This document shows positions 36,997 to 45,031 of a stretch of 47,635 bases of DNA, piece by piece (positions within the stretch are counted from its first letter, which is position 1; every line of letters begins with the position of its first letter). Position numbers and translations under genes: made by a program. Location of the stretch: positions 1-47,635 of the forward strand of contig JBNKEI010000205.1 of the NCBI GenBank assembly GCA_050288705.1. The letters are read 5' to 3'. The notes beneath the pieces were generated by a model. The model was not told where the DNA came from. It saw nothing but the letters and a program-made list of their open reading frames with translations, and did no database searches. The DNA is from JBNKEI01 sp050288705. Its GTDB lineage: Bacteria > Myxococcota > Myxococcia > Myxococcales > UBA5297.

Positions 36997-37632
36997 TTAA
37001 TCCTTGATTTTTTTACCCAGGTTGGTCGGAAAAGGATTAGCGCGGTATTCACAAAGCAGCTCTTGAAGCTTAACCCGAGCATGATGCAAGCGGCTCATTA
37101 CTGTGCCTTTGGGAACTTGCAGAACGCGGGCTATCTCTTCATAGCTTAGTCCTTCTAACTCTCTCAAAATCAGCACCTCCCTCTGCTTTTCCGGCACCTG
37201 CGCCAAAGCTTCGTTAATTTTTTTTGCTAGTTCAGCCTGGAGAGTGGACTGCAGTGGATTAGCTATTGTTGGCGATGAAACAAGCCCACAATTAATTGCC
37301 GATTCCTTTTGAGTTTGCTCTCGCAAATCATCTAGCCAAGTGGTTTCTTTGCGCCGAAGACGATCCACGCATAAATTGAAGACAATCCGGTATAACCACG
37401 TAGAAAAGCTTGCACTACCTTGAAAGTGCTCCAGGCGCCTATATACTTTAACAAAAGCTTCTTGGGCAACGTCCATTGCTTCTTCCCGGTCTTTCAACAT
37501 AGCCAACGCTTGGCCAAACGCCTTTTTTTGATAGCGCTCTACTAAAACTCGAAACGCAGCACCACTACCCTGTCGACACTGGCATACCAAAGTCCAGTCA
37601 CCACAATTTTCATCACTTTCGATCGCAGTCAT
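36997..37632 (-). CDS. ECF RNA polymerase sigma factor
   Basis: 211 residues. Region 2 is clear (DVAQEAFVKVYRRL and FSTWLYRIVFNLCVDRLRR), and so is region 4 with its helix-turn-helix (LSYEEIARVLQVPKGTVMSRLHHAR). There is no region 1.1 or region 3, which defines the extracytoplasmic-function class, close to the RpoE-like group. It should direct RNA polymerase to stress-type promoters and be kept inactive by the anti-sigma factor encoded next. I could not identify a matching autoregulatory promoter in the 130 bases between this gene and the divergent U32 gene. Confidence 0.88.
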   Translation of the reverse strand: MTAIESDENCGDWTLVCQCRQGSGAAFRVLVERYQKKAFGQALAMLKDREEAMDVAQEAFVKVYRRLEHFQGSASFSTWLYRIVFNLCVDRLRRKETTWLDDLREQTQKESAINCGLVSSPTIANPLQSTLQAELAKKINEALAQVPEKQREVLILRELEGLSYEEIARVLQVPKGTVMSRLHHARVKLQELLCEYRANPFPTNLGKKIKD

Positions 37633-37762
37633 TGGGTTAGACGGATGAGGTTAAGAGATTGTTCAAAATTAAGTTTCTCAGCATGCTACGTGGGTTAACA
37701 ATGTACAGCAAGGTTTGGAACTTTTGTGCTATCAGCCATTAAAAGACTTTGGAGACGATGAG

Positions 37763-39808
37763 ATGGAGTTACTTGCACCTGCTGGTGATTGGGAAGCCTT
37801 AAAAGCGGCTTTGGAAGCGGGAGCAAATGCGGTTTACTTAGGTTTTGCTGCGCTTAGCGCTCGTCAAAAAGCACGTAACTTTAGTCGTGAAGAAATCAAT
37901 TCCGCAGTGATTTTGGCGCAAAAATATAAAGCACGTGTGTACCTTGCACTCAATATTGATCTTGGGCAAAGAGAACTCAGTCTGGCCGCTCGGATTATGG
38001 AATGTGCTCACCAAGCGGGCGTACATGCAATCCTGGTAAAAGATCCTGCACTGTTTTCATTAATTAAGCTCTACCCAAATTTGAGGTTGCACTTCAGCAC
38101 CCAAACTTGCATGACTTCCTCTGCTGATGTACGCGCAGCCCAGTTCTTGGGAGCCACCCGGGTCGTTTTAGCGCGAGAACTCGCACTCGATGAAATTGCT
38201 GCCGCTTCCGCAGTTGGCTTGGAAACCGAGGTGTTTGCGCAGGGATCGCTCTGTTTTTCTATTTCGGGACGCTGCTTATTATCCAGTTGGGTTGGAGGCA
38301 GAAGCGGAAACCGCGGAGCGTGCACTAGCACTTGCCGAGTTCCTTGGTCAACTCAAAGCAAAACCCTGGGCACGCCTTTTTCCATGCACGATCTTTGCGT
38401 GGTGGATCGTTTAGGCGATCTGTCTCGCGCAGGTGTTCACTCATTAAAAATCGAAGGGCGACTGAAAACTGCCCCCTGGGTTTTTCAAGCAGTGAAGCTC
38501 TACCGCCAATCACTTGATGATGCAAACGATGATGTCTCTTCCCGCAAACAGATGGCTTGTGTTCTTGGCGATTACACCGGTCGGCAGCTTTCTTGCGGCT
38601 TCCTTGATCGGGATTTCCGAAATCTCACTGGCTTGTCCACCGGAAGAATGGCGACAAGAGAAGCAGGAGCCGAGACCAAACCGGTTGGCTATGGCGAGGC
38701 GATCGCCAACAAAGGCTTCTGTTTTGATCTCCAGGTTAATGAAAAGAAGCTGTGTTGCCAGGTTTCTTGGGAAAACCATGAAGAAAAATGGTCGCTTGCC
38801 AAATCAGAAATCAAACGACGCCATAAAGCAATTCCTATTGAGGAGCTTTTTCACCGGATAACGCAAGAGCCCATCGATGGAACAGGTTTACTACGAGCCA
38901 CATGCAACCAACCTTCCTACTTACTTGCTCCTCGCATTGCCAACTCCATTCATACACGTATAGCCGCATTTGTCCGGCGAACATCGCGGAATCGTAAAGA
39001 AGCACACGTAGATTTGCCACCTTCAGTAAGACAATTGCTTCAAGCCAACACTCGTTGTGAAAAAAATCACCTTCACTTGGGCTGCTATCCTAATCGGATA
39101 CGCATCGAGGCGATCCAGGCCGGCCGCTTTCTTCAACAGGTCCCTAGCGTCACCGCTATTTTAGAAGCAACTACTCCTCACCTGCTGCAGTCGCTTCTTT
39201 CTCGATTTGCAGCCTCGCGACTGGTGGTTGCCCTACCAGCGGTATTTTTTGATTCCAGTATTCCGGACCTGTGTTCGTTGCTTTCTACATGTCAAAAGGA
39301 GCGAGTAACCGTAGAAGTCAATAGTTGGGGCGGCTGGTGGCTAGCCAGGAATGCAGAAGTAACCATGGAATCTGGTCCAGGTATTCCTGTTCTCAATTCT
39401 TTAGCCGCGCAAGTTCTTCACCAGCAACAAATACAAGCAGTAACCCTGTCGGTAGAAGCAGACCGCCAACAATTAGAGGATATTACCGCTAGCTGCCCGG
39501 TTCCTTGCTCACTAATAGTTTATGGCCGGCCCGCACTGGCAGTTTCGCGAGTAGATTTGGAAGCGCTCCAATTACAGGACCAGATTTTACAGGATCGGCG
39601 AGACACCCAAATAAGAGTCTATAATGAAGAAGGATTATGGGTTTTGCGTCCGGCTAACCCCCTGGATTTACGAAAAATTATCAATCCCCAGATATGCGTA
39701 CGGCATTTGGTTGTTGATCTAGCAAAATCACCTGATCCTATGGCGGAATGGAATGCTTTGCCCGCCAGAAACGCTCTGGCCTTCAACTATTTTCGAAGGC
39801 TGGCTTAG
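37763..39808 (+). CDS. U32 family protein (RlhA-like, with DUF3656-type region)
   Basis: 681 residues from the ATG at 37763, which has GGAG eight bases upstream and begins with MELLAPAGDWEALKAAL, the standard start of the family; a GTG/TTG-type start at 37715 would add 16 residues. The N-terminal half is a TIM-barrel-like U32 domain with the cysteine signature SLCFSISGRCLLS, then GRSGNRGACTSTCR. Length is that of the large U32 type such as E. coli RlhA (YdcP), which is needed for hydroxylation of a 23S rRNA cytidine. The family was first named as collagenase-like peptidases, but most bacterial members appear to be RNA-modifying or prephenate-dependent enzymes with Fe-S centres. I favour an RNA-hydroxylation role. 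Confidence 0.8.
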   Translation: MELLAPAGDWEALKAALEAGANAVYLGFAALSARQKARNFSREEINSAVILAQKYKARVYLALNIDLGQRELSLAARIMECAHQAGVHAILVKDPALFSLIKLYPNLRLHFSTQTCMTSSADVRAAQFLGATRVVLARELALDEIAAASAVGLETEVFAQGSLCFSISGRCLLSSWVGGRSGNRGACTSTCRVPWSTQSKTLGTPFSMHDLCVVDRLGDLSRAGVHSLKIEGRLKTAPWVFQAVKLYRQSLDDANDDVSSRKQMACVLGDYTGRQLSCGFLDRDFRNLTGLSTGRMATREAGAETKPVGYGEAIANKGFCFDLQVNEKKLCCQVSWENHEEKWSLAKSEIKRRHKAIPIEELFHRITQEPIDGTGLLRATCNQPSYLLAPRIANSIHTRIAAFVRRTSRNRKEAHVDLPPSVRQLLQANTRCEKNHLHLGCYPNRIRIEAIQAGRFLQQVPSVTAILEATTPHLLQSLLSRFAASRLVVALPAVFFDSSIPDLCSLLSTCQKERVTVEVNSWGGWWLARNAEVTMESGPGIPVLNSLAAQVLHQQQIQAVTLSVEADRQQLEDITASCPVPCSLIVYGRPALAVSRVDLEALQLQDQILQDRRDTQIRVYNEEGLWVLRPANPLDLRKIINPQICVRHLVVDLAKSPDPMAEWNALPARNALAFNYFRRLA

Positions 39809-39812
39809 GGCA

Positions 39813-39847
39813 TGTCCCTATATCCGACATCGCCGGATATGGGGACA
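39813..39847 (+). terminator. Strong hairpin after the U32 gene
   Basis: TGTCCCTATATCCG (39813-39826) pairs with CGGATATGGGGACA (39834-39847), a 14-bp stem with one G-T wobble and a 7-base loop, starting five bases after the U32 stop. It lacks a T-tract, so it may be a processing or Rho-linked site, or a copy of a dispersed repeat, and not a classic intrinsic terminator. Confidence 0.55.
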
Positions 39848-39923
39848 CGCTCTAATACAGGTTGGTAAACTGCCTAGAAAAAAGTATTTCCCTGTAAGAG
39901 GAGCGGGCTATAATCAATAGACT

Positions 39924-40256
39924 ATGAATCTAACCACCATGGGCATTTGCTTTTTTCTTCTCACCTCCGCTCCCTTTCCTGAGCCCATGTTCACTCCAGT
40001 TTCTGACTCCATGAAAAGCGATGTCGGGGAAGTCCATCAGACAAAGGAAGAAAGCGGAGAGCTTCAGGTTAAAACACCTGCTGGAATAGTAACTTATCGA
40101 ACCACCGCAGAAACACGCATTGTGGGAGAAAATCCTAGCGAAGCCATCCTGCTTAGCGACTTGAAACCTGGACAAGAAATTCGTGTTTACTATTTTCTAG
40201 ATGGAGGAGCCCAGGTTTGTGAAATCCATCTAAAAAATGTCCTAACTCGCGAGTAA
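39924..40256 (+). CDS. Small exported protein, DUF5666-like
   Basis: 110 residues with a short hydrophobic start (MGICFFLLTSAPFPEP) that is probably a signal peptide. The mature part holds a small beta-barrel-like domain with GELQVKTPAGIVTYRTTAET and LSDLKPGQEIRVYYF, a pattern typical of DUF5666-like OB-fold proteins. No catalytic residues are evident. It lies 22 bases before the radical SAM gene on the same strand and may be transcribed with it. Confidence 0.6.
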   Translation: MNLTTMGICFFLLTSAPFPEPMFTPVSDSMKSDVGEVHQTKEESGELQVKTPAGIVTYRTTAETRIVGENPSEAILLSDLKPGQEIRVYYFLDGGAQVCEIHLKNVLTRE

Positions 40257-40278
40257 GCTCGCCTTCTACGTAAGTTCT

Positions 40279-41178
40279 ATGTCAACAAAGCTACCGGTTT
40301 TTGCCCAACATGCTCGTCGCTGGCGTAATAACGATTATGTTTACCCAGTTATCAGCCGACGCTCGCGCGGGCTTTCTATTGGCATTAATATTTCTCCAGA
40401 TCAAGCATGTCCTTTTAGCTGCGTATACTGTAGTGTCGACCGCCTTCCAGGCGCCATAGCTCCGATAGATGCTCCAACAAATACCGGGACCAGTGCTGCA
40501 AACCGCGTTACAGTCAATATTTCTCGACTAGCTCAAGAGCTGCGACAAATTCTCGATGAAGTAGAGAGCGGAGATCTTTTTCAGTCTGGGCACCTGGCGC
40601 AAACGCCTGCTAATTTGCGAAGACTGAACGATATTGCTTTTAGTGGAGACGGAGAACCCACTGCTTCGCCATTTTTTCCAGCAGCGGCTAGAGCAGTGAC
40701 AGAAGTATATAATGAGCGCTGTAAAAACGATGTGCACATTGTTCTTATCACTAACGCCTCCTGCCTACATCAACCTGAAGTAGAAGAAACTATTGGTTTT
40801 CTTGACCACTATCCATTCGAGATTTGGGCCAAACTCGATGCTGGCACCGAAGCCTACTTTCGCCAAGTCGATCGCAGTCAGATACCTTTTTCTACTATCC
40901 TGAGCAATCTGCGCCAGACTGGCCGCGTACGTCCAATTACCTTGCAATCAATGTTTGTGCGATTGAAAAGCCACCCTCCCGATTCCTCGGAAATAGATGC
41001 CTATATTTCCCGTCTTAAGCACCTTCAAAATGAAGGGTGTCGGATTCAAAAAGTACAGATTTATACATCAGCCCGTAGTCCTGCTGAAAAGTTCGTCACT
41101 CCATTGGAAGAATTCGAGCTACGACTAATTGCCCGTAAAGTGCACTCTCTTGGCCTCACTGTAGAAGTTTTTTCATGA
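40279..41178 (+). CDS. Radical SAM protein (COG0731-like)
   Basis: 299 residues. The radical-SAM cysteine motif CPFSCVYCS (CxxxCxxC) is near residue 40 and is preceded by GLSIGINISPDQ, as in COG0731-type proteins. A SGDGEPT segment supplies the SAM-binding GGE-like motif and ITNAS is the next barrel strand. COG0731 is named after archaeal wyosine enzymes, but bacterial members are of unknown function. Its stop overlaps the queG start by four bases (ATGA), so it is translationally coupled to a tRNA-modification gene, which makes an RNA-modification role attractive but unproved. Confidence 0.8.
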   Translation: MSTKLPVFAQHARRWRNNDYVYPVISRRSRGLSIGINISPDQACPFSCVYCSVDRLPGAIAPIDAPTNTGTSAANRVTVNISRLAQELRQILDEVESGDLFQSGHLAQTPANLRRLNDIAFSGDGEPTASPFFPAAARAVTEVYNERCKNDVHIVLITNASCLHQPEVEETIGFLDHYPFEIWAKLDAGTEAYFRQVDRSQIPFSTILSNLRQTGRVRPITLQSMFVRLKSHPPDSSEIDAYISRLKHLQNEGCRIQKVQIYTSARSPAEKFVTPLEEFELRLIARKVHSLGLTVEVFS

Positions 41179-42200
41179 AATCAGCTATGCTCTGCGCCCA
41201 AACAGTAAAAAAACTAGCATACCAGTCGAATTTTACTCTGGCAGGTTGCGCACGGGCTGAGCGGCTTGATCGTACCTATTTTGATAGCTGGATATCCAAG
41301 GGACACCATGGTTCTATGGAATGGATTGCCCGCCGCCCAGAAATACGATTTGACCCTACCCAGCTTGTTGTAGGAGCCAAAACGGTGGTGGCTCTTGGCA
41401 TTTGCTTCTTTACTCGCCAACACCACTACTATTCATCCTCTCCCATTGCTAAATATGCTCAGGGAAGAGACTATCACGCCATATTGCGAGAGCGGCTAAC
41501 ACTGTTCCGGAAGAAACTTCTTCAATTATGGCCTAAATTGGGTGTTTATTCCGAAGTTGATACCGGCCCAGTACAAGAAAAAACCTGGGCTAGCCGCGCC
41601 GGCTTGGGGTGGATTGGAAAGAATGGGCTATTAATCAATCCCGAGTACGGCTCGTGGGTTGTCTTGGCAGTGGCAATTATTGATGCGCCGGTGGACCACT
41701 ATGACGCCCCAATGGAAAACTTGTGCGGTGAATGCTCGCTGTGCTTACGGAATTGTCCTACTAAGGCTTTGATATCGCCTCGTCAACTCGATGCACGACA
41801 GTGCCTTTCTTATCAATCGATTGAAAATAAAGATGAATACCCCCAACAAATACGCCAGTATGCTAGCCAGGCTTTTGGATGTGACCGTTGTCAAACTGTT
41901 TGCCCGTGGAACCGCACCAACCATTTTTGCGACGATCCACAATTTGCGCCTGGCGCCGTTGCCCAGTGCTCGCTTGTTGATTTAGCGTTGCTTTCGGTCT
42001 CTGATTTCCAAAAACTTACCAAAGGGACGGCTATAGCGCGAATTGGTGTCTCGCGTCTGCGTCGCAATGCCATTATCGCCCTAGGCGCGAGAAAAGAATT
42101 CGATTTTCTGGGCGCCAAGCAATGCCTGACCGATTCTGACCACATGGTTCAAGCAGCCTCTCTATGGGCTATCTCTTGTGCTCTCCCTACGAAAATCTGA
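41175..42200 (+). CDS. queG: Epoxyqueuosine reductase QueG
   Basis: 341 residues. The last step of queuosine synthesis is the reduction of epoxyqueuosine to queuosine in tRNA, by a cobalamin-dependent Fe-S enzyme. Visible family marks are the VDTGPVQEKTWASRAGLGW segment, including the catalytic Asp, and two ferredoxin-type clusters, CGECSLCLRNCP and CDRCQTVCPWNR. A short HEAT-like end follows (RLRRNAIIALGA). Length is close to the 340-380 residues usual for QueG. It overlaps the upstream radical SAM gene by four bases. No other queuosine gene is visible in the window. Confidence 0.92.
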   Translation: MKSAMLCAQTVKKLAYQSNFTLAGCARAERLDRTYFDSWISKGHHGSMEWIARRPEIRFDPTQLVVGAKTVVALGICFFTRQHHYYSSSPIAKYAQGRDYHAILRERLTLFRKKLLQLWPKLGVYSEVDTGPVQEKTWASRAGLGWIGKNGLLINPEYGSWVVLAVAIIDAPVDHYDAPMENLCGECSLCLRNCPTKALISPRQLDARQCLSYQSIENKDEYPQQIRQYASQAFGCDRCQTVCPWNRTNHFCDDPQFAPGAVAQCSLVDLALLSVSDFQKLTKGTAIARIGVSRLRRNAIIALGARKEFDFLGAKQCLTDSDHMVQAASLWAISCALPTKI

Positions 42201-42232
42201 CAATCATCTACATTCAGTTTTTTTGGTGCATC

Positions 42233-42754
42233 ATGTTTTCTGACCGTTCGTCCTCGCTGCCCGATAGTCGCAAAGAAGCTAAGACCATTAAACGCTATTC
42301 TAACCGGAAGCTTTACGATACGGTAGAAAGTCGATACATCACCCTTGAAGAGATAACCGAAATGGTTAAGTCAGGGATTGAGGTACGAATAATTGATAAT
42401 GATACTAAACAAGATCTAACTTCGGTTATCCTTGCGCAAATCGTTTTCGAACAAGAAAAAAGGCGAACTCGCTTACCCCTAAGCATCTTGCGCGCTATGG
42501 TTCGCCACGGAGGTGGGATTCTTACTGACCTGCTTCCCGGGCAATGGGGACAACGCATTCATAGTTTGAAAGATGAAGCCGAAGGATTTTGGATACATGG
42601 TCACAAAACTATTGAAGAATTGCAAAAACGAGTTGACGAGAGAGTACGCCAAGCTGTTGACAATCTAACCCATTCCCGCTCTTTATCTAAAGAAATAGCC
42701 TCTTTAAAAGAAAGGATTTCCCAGCTAGAAAACGAACTCGACAAGTTAGAATAG
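42233..42754 (+). CDS. PHA/PHB accumulation regulator (PhaR-like) DNA-binding protein
   Basis: 173 residues from the ATG at 42233; an upstream start at 42164 would overlap queG and adds no family sequence. The N-terminal domain is unmistakable: IKRYSNRKLYDTVESRYITL, then EEITEMVKSG and IDNDTKQDLTSVIL. This is the polyhydroxyalkanoate synthesis regulator DNA-binding domain. The C-terminal part is a coiled coil (SLKERISQLENELDKLE), and thus differs from classic PhaR. In polymer-making bacteria such proteins repress phasin genes; in many Deltaproteobacteria the domain occurs without PHA genes nearby, as here, so its targets are unknown. Confidence 0.85.
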   Translation: MFSDRSSSLPDSRKEAKTIKRYSNRKLYDTVESRYITLEEITEMVKSGIEVRIIDNDTKQDLTSVILAQIVFEQEKRRTRLPLSILRAMVRHGGGILTDLLPGQWGQRIHSLKDEAEGFWIHGHKTIEELQKRVDERVRQAVDNLTHSRSLSKEIASLKERISQLENELDKLE

Positions 42755-42787
42755 CTATTTTGTGCTGCCAATTTACTAGGAGTTTTT

Positions 42788-43246
42788 ATGAATAGATTCT
42801 GTGCTCTTCTGCTTGCGGTGGTTCTTACCCCGGTCGGCATAGAAGCAAACAGTGAGAAAACCACTGTCTTAACTACATCGTCCACTCCAAAAAAAAAATC
42901 TACCGCCTCGGCGTCAACCAGCGAAGAATTAGATATCTCCAAATTGCCTTTTGATGCCGAGTCCATTCGTCAAGTAGTCATGCACCATATGCCTGAAATT
43001 CAGAAGTGTTACGAAGAAGTACTATCTACTACTGGAAAAAAACTAGAGGGACGAGTAACCATGGCTTTTAATATTGATTCAAATGGCAATGTTACCGAAG
43101 CCAAAGCAGTACTAAAAAAAAGCAGCCTCAAAGATGAACAAGTTATTGATTGCATATTGGCAATGCGTAGGTGGTATTTCCCCAAACCTAACGACAACCG
43201 CGACCATCCAATTGTTTATCCTTTTGATCTTAAGATTCGACAATAA
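42788..43246 (+). CDS. Free-standing AgmX/PglI C-terminal domain protein
   Basis: 152 residues. A signal peptide (FCALLLAVVLTPVGIEA) is followed by a Ser/Thr/Lys-rich spacer and then a single AgmX/PglI (TonB-like) domain at about 60-152, with IRQVVMHHMPEIQKCYEEV, the second cysteine in VIDCILAMRRWYFPKP and a beta-strand end YPFDLKI. The same cysteine pair and W/R-x-FP motif occur in the tails of GltG and GltJ in this window. Here the domain is exported without the FHA, GYF or inner-membrane parts. It may be a soluble periplasmic partner of envelope machines. AGGAG about seven bases upstream supports the start. Confidence 0.8.
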   Translation: MNRFCALLLAVVLTPVGIEANSEKTTVLTTSSTPKKKSTASASTSEELDISKLPFDAESIRQVVMHHMPEIQKCYEEVLSTTGKKLEGRVTMAFNIDSNGNVTEAKAVLKKSSLKDEQVIDCILAMRRWYFPKPNDNRDHPIVYPFDLKIRQ

Positions 43247-43315
43247 ACGTTTTTGGCACTAAACCGCCTTTTCGAGTTGGCGGTAGAAAGGCATTTTTGT
43301 CGCGTGCGTATCCGA

Positions 43316-43798
43316 ATGGCAAATCCTATAATTGACGAAACTTTTGTACGCGACATTGCTGCCGAAGCATTCGCACCTTATGGTGATTACCGCAGTATTT
43401 TGCCTCGCTGGCTACGAATGCCGGGAGTGAAAACCTACCTCAGTGAGAATGAAAAGTCGCTTACCGGGTACATTATGGTCGCCTATTTCCGTGATTTTCA
43501 AAATTTGGTGGGCGATATTCTGGCGATTGCCGTGGCCCCCGAGTTTAGAGGAAGAGGCATAGGTCGTGCGCTTTTACGGCATGCGGTGTCTGTTTGCGAG
43601 AAGGCTTCTGAACACTATCCTGTGCGCGCCATTAGACTTTCAGTAGCAGATACCAACACGCGCGCATTTGACCTTTTTAAATCATGCGGTTTTCAAGAAT
43701 TGGAAGGCGATTTCGGTTATTACGAAGGTGGCCAGAAGGCTATCCATATGGAATGCCCTATTCGCAATCCTATCCACAGCCCCACCAGGAATCACTAA
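43316..43798 (+). CDS. GNAT family N-acetyltransferase
   Basis: 160 residues from the ATG at 43316; the frame is open back to a TTG at 43253, which lies only seven bases after the previous stop and gives an unlikely basic extension. The acetyl-CoA-binding motif A is plain: DILAIAVAPEFRGRGIGRAL, with the R-x-x-G-x-G core. The end of the fold (VADTNTRAFDLFKSCGFQEL) is typical of RimI-like acetyltransferases acting on amino groups of proteins or small molecules. The substrate is not predictable. Confidence 0.85.
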   Translation: MANPIIDETFVRDIAAEAFAPYGDYRSILPRWLRMPGVKTYLSENEKSLTGYIMVAYFRDFQNLVGDILAIAVAPEFRGRGIGRALLRHAVSVCEKASEHYPVRAIRLSVADTNTRAFDLFKSCGFQELEGDFGYYEGGQKAIHMECPIRNPIHSPTRNH

Positions 43799-43954
43799 GT
43801 CCACGCTCCTCATCCAAGATTTTTGACCTGCTAAACGCTAACACCACACATCTTTTGCTTTAGCTTGTCTCACCTGATGCTCTTTGCCGGCAGAATTTCA
43901 ACGAGTTTTCCTGTATATTCTAGCTTCTAGTTTGACTTCCTAGGGAAGGCGCCT

Positions 43955-45031
43955 ATGCATGCCAGTACAATACTTGTAGTAATAGCAAGCAGTTTGTTAT
44001 CTCCCTTTGCGCTAGCTAGTAGCAGTCGAGAACTAGTCAATTCCAGTAGCTTTCCGGAGAATCAACAAGCAACTGCCCGGATAGCTGTTCTTCCCCCTTC
44101 GCCTGCACCAGGAATTCCTCGGCAATCATTAAAAAATGCCGCGCAGGTTACTTTGAAAGAGCTTGCCAGTCTGGGATTTGAAACCGTTTCGCCGGAACAA
44201 GTTTCTGCGACCTACAAAAAGTCCCGCCATAAGCTCGACCGGTGCGGTGACGCGCCAGAGTGCCTGGCGAGCATTGGAAAAAAATTGGAGTCGGCATTTA
44301 TTGTCAACATTTCTATGAAAAAGACTAAGCGTGCTTACGGAATCAAGGTCACTATTGTTGACGTAGAAAACTCCACTATTGTTTCCAACATAATGGGGTT
44401 GGTAATCAATCCTAAAGGTCCAGCACTACTGGCTGCGCTTAAACAAAAGCTACCGCGGACAACTAGTGCACTTGTTCAATATATTAACGAAAAGCAAGCC
44501 AAGGCAGCTTTGAATGAGAATTCGTTTTCCGACGAAGCAAGCAACCAGGAACAACCAGCCGCCTCTCTTGGTCCCGGCGAACAGGACAAAGTTGATTCAC
44601 AGCAACTGGCTCGCCCTACCCTGCAACCTTCGTCTTTGCCCGAGGAGAATTCTCTCGGAAATACTCCCCAGCAACGCGACCAAGCACCTTCTCATGCATT
44701 TTCTGATATCTTTTCTAAGAAACACATTCTTCCGGTGACTCTGGTAAGCGGAGGCGCACTAATATGCGTGGGGCTAGGGGTATTTGGAAGCCAGGCGCGA
44801 GAAGCAGTTTCCGATTTCCGGTCGGGCAATGATCCGCAAAACGCTCGCAGTCGCGCCAAAAGCAAAGCACTTTTAGCCGACATAACCACAGGCGCCGGAG
44901 TAGCACTAGTTGCCGCGGGAATTGGTTTTTATCTTTTTTTAGACCAAGAACAATCAGTTCCTGAGCCCCCACGACCAATTTTCTCGGTTACACCTTCCGG
45001 CCTCGATGTAGGCATTGCAGGGAGTTTTTAG
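43955..45031 (+). CDS. Exported protein with C-terminal membrane helices, function unknown
   Basis: 358 residues. A signal peptide (ILVVIASSLLSPFALAS) is followed by a domain at about 30-180 of the alpha/beta type seen in myxobacterial exported proteins: IAVLPPSPAPGI, a single close cysteine pair (CGDAPEC) and a FIVNISMKKTKRAYGIKVTI stretch. A disordered Gln/Pro/Ser-rich spacer comes next, then two hydrophobic helices at about 250-275 and 305-325. GGGAAGG lies upstream of the ATG. The lipoprotein gene begins at the very next base after its stop, so the two are surely one operon and the products may be partners at the surface. Confidence 0.65.
   Translation: MHASTILVVIASSLLSPFALASSSRELVNSSSFPENQQATARIAVLPPSPAPGIPRQSLKNAAQVTLKELASLGFETVSPEQVSATYKKSRHKLDRCGDAPECLASIGKKLESAFIVNISMKKTKRAYGIKVTIVDVENSTIVSNIMGLVINPKGPALLAALKQKLPRTTSALVQYINEKQAKAALNENSFSDEASNQEQPAASLGPGEQDKVDSQQLARPTLQPSSLPEENSLGNTPQQRDQAPSHAFSDIFSKKHILPVTLVSGGALICVGLGVFGSQAREAVSDFRSGNDPQNARSRAKSKALLADITTGAGVALVAAGIGFYLFLDQEQSVPEPPRPIFSVTPSGLDVGIAGSF

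Noticed and set aside
37763..39808. Secreted collagenase, as the U32 name suggests
   Set aside because: No signal peptide; the cysteine signature fits Fe-S RNA-modifying U32 proteins.
43253..43315. TTG-initiated extension of the acetyltransferase
   Set aside because: No ribosome site and not part of the GNAT fold; the ATG at 43316 is more likely.
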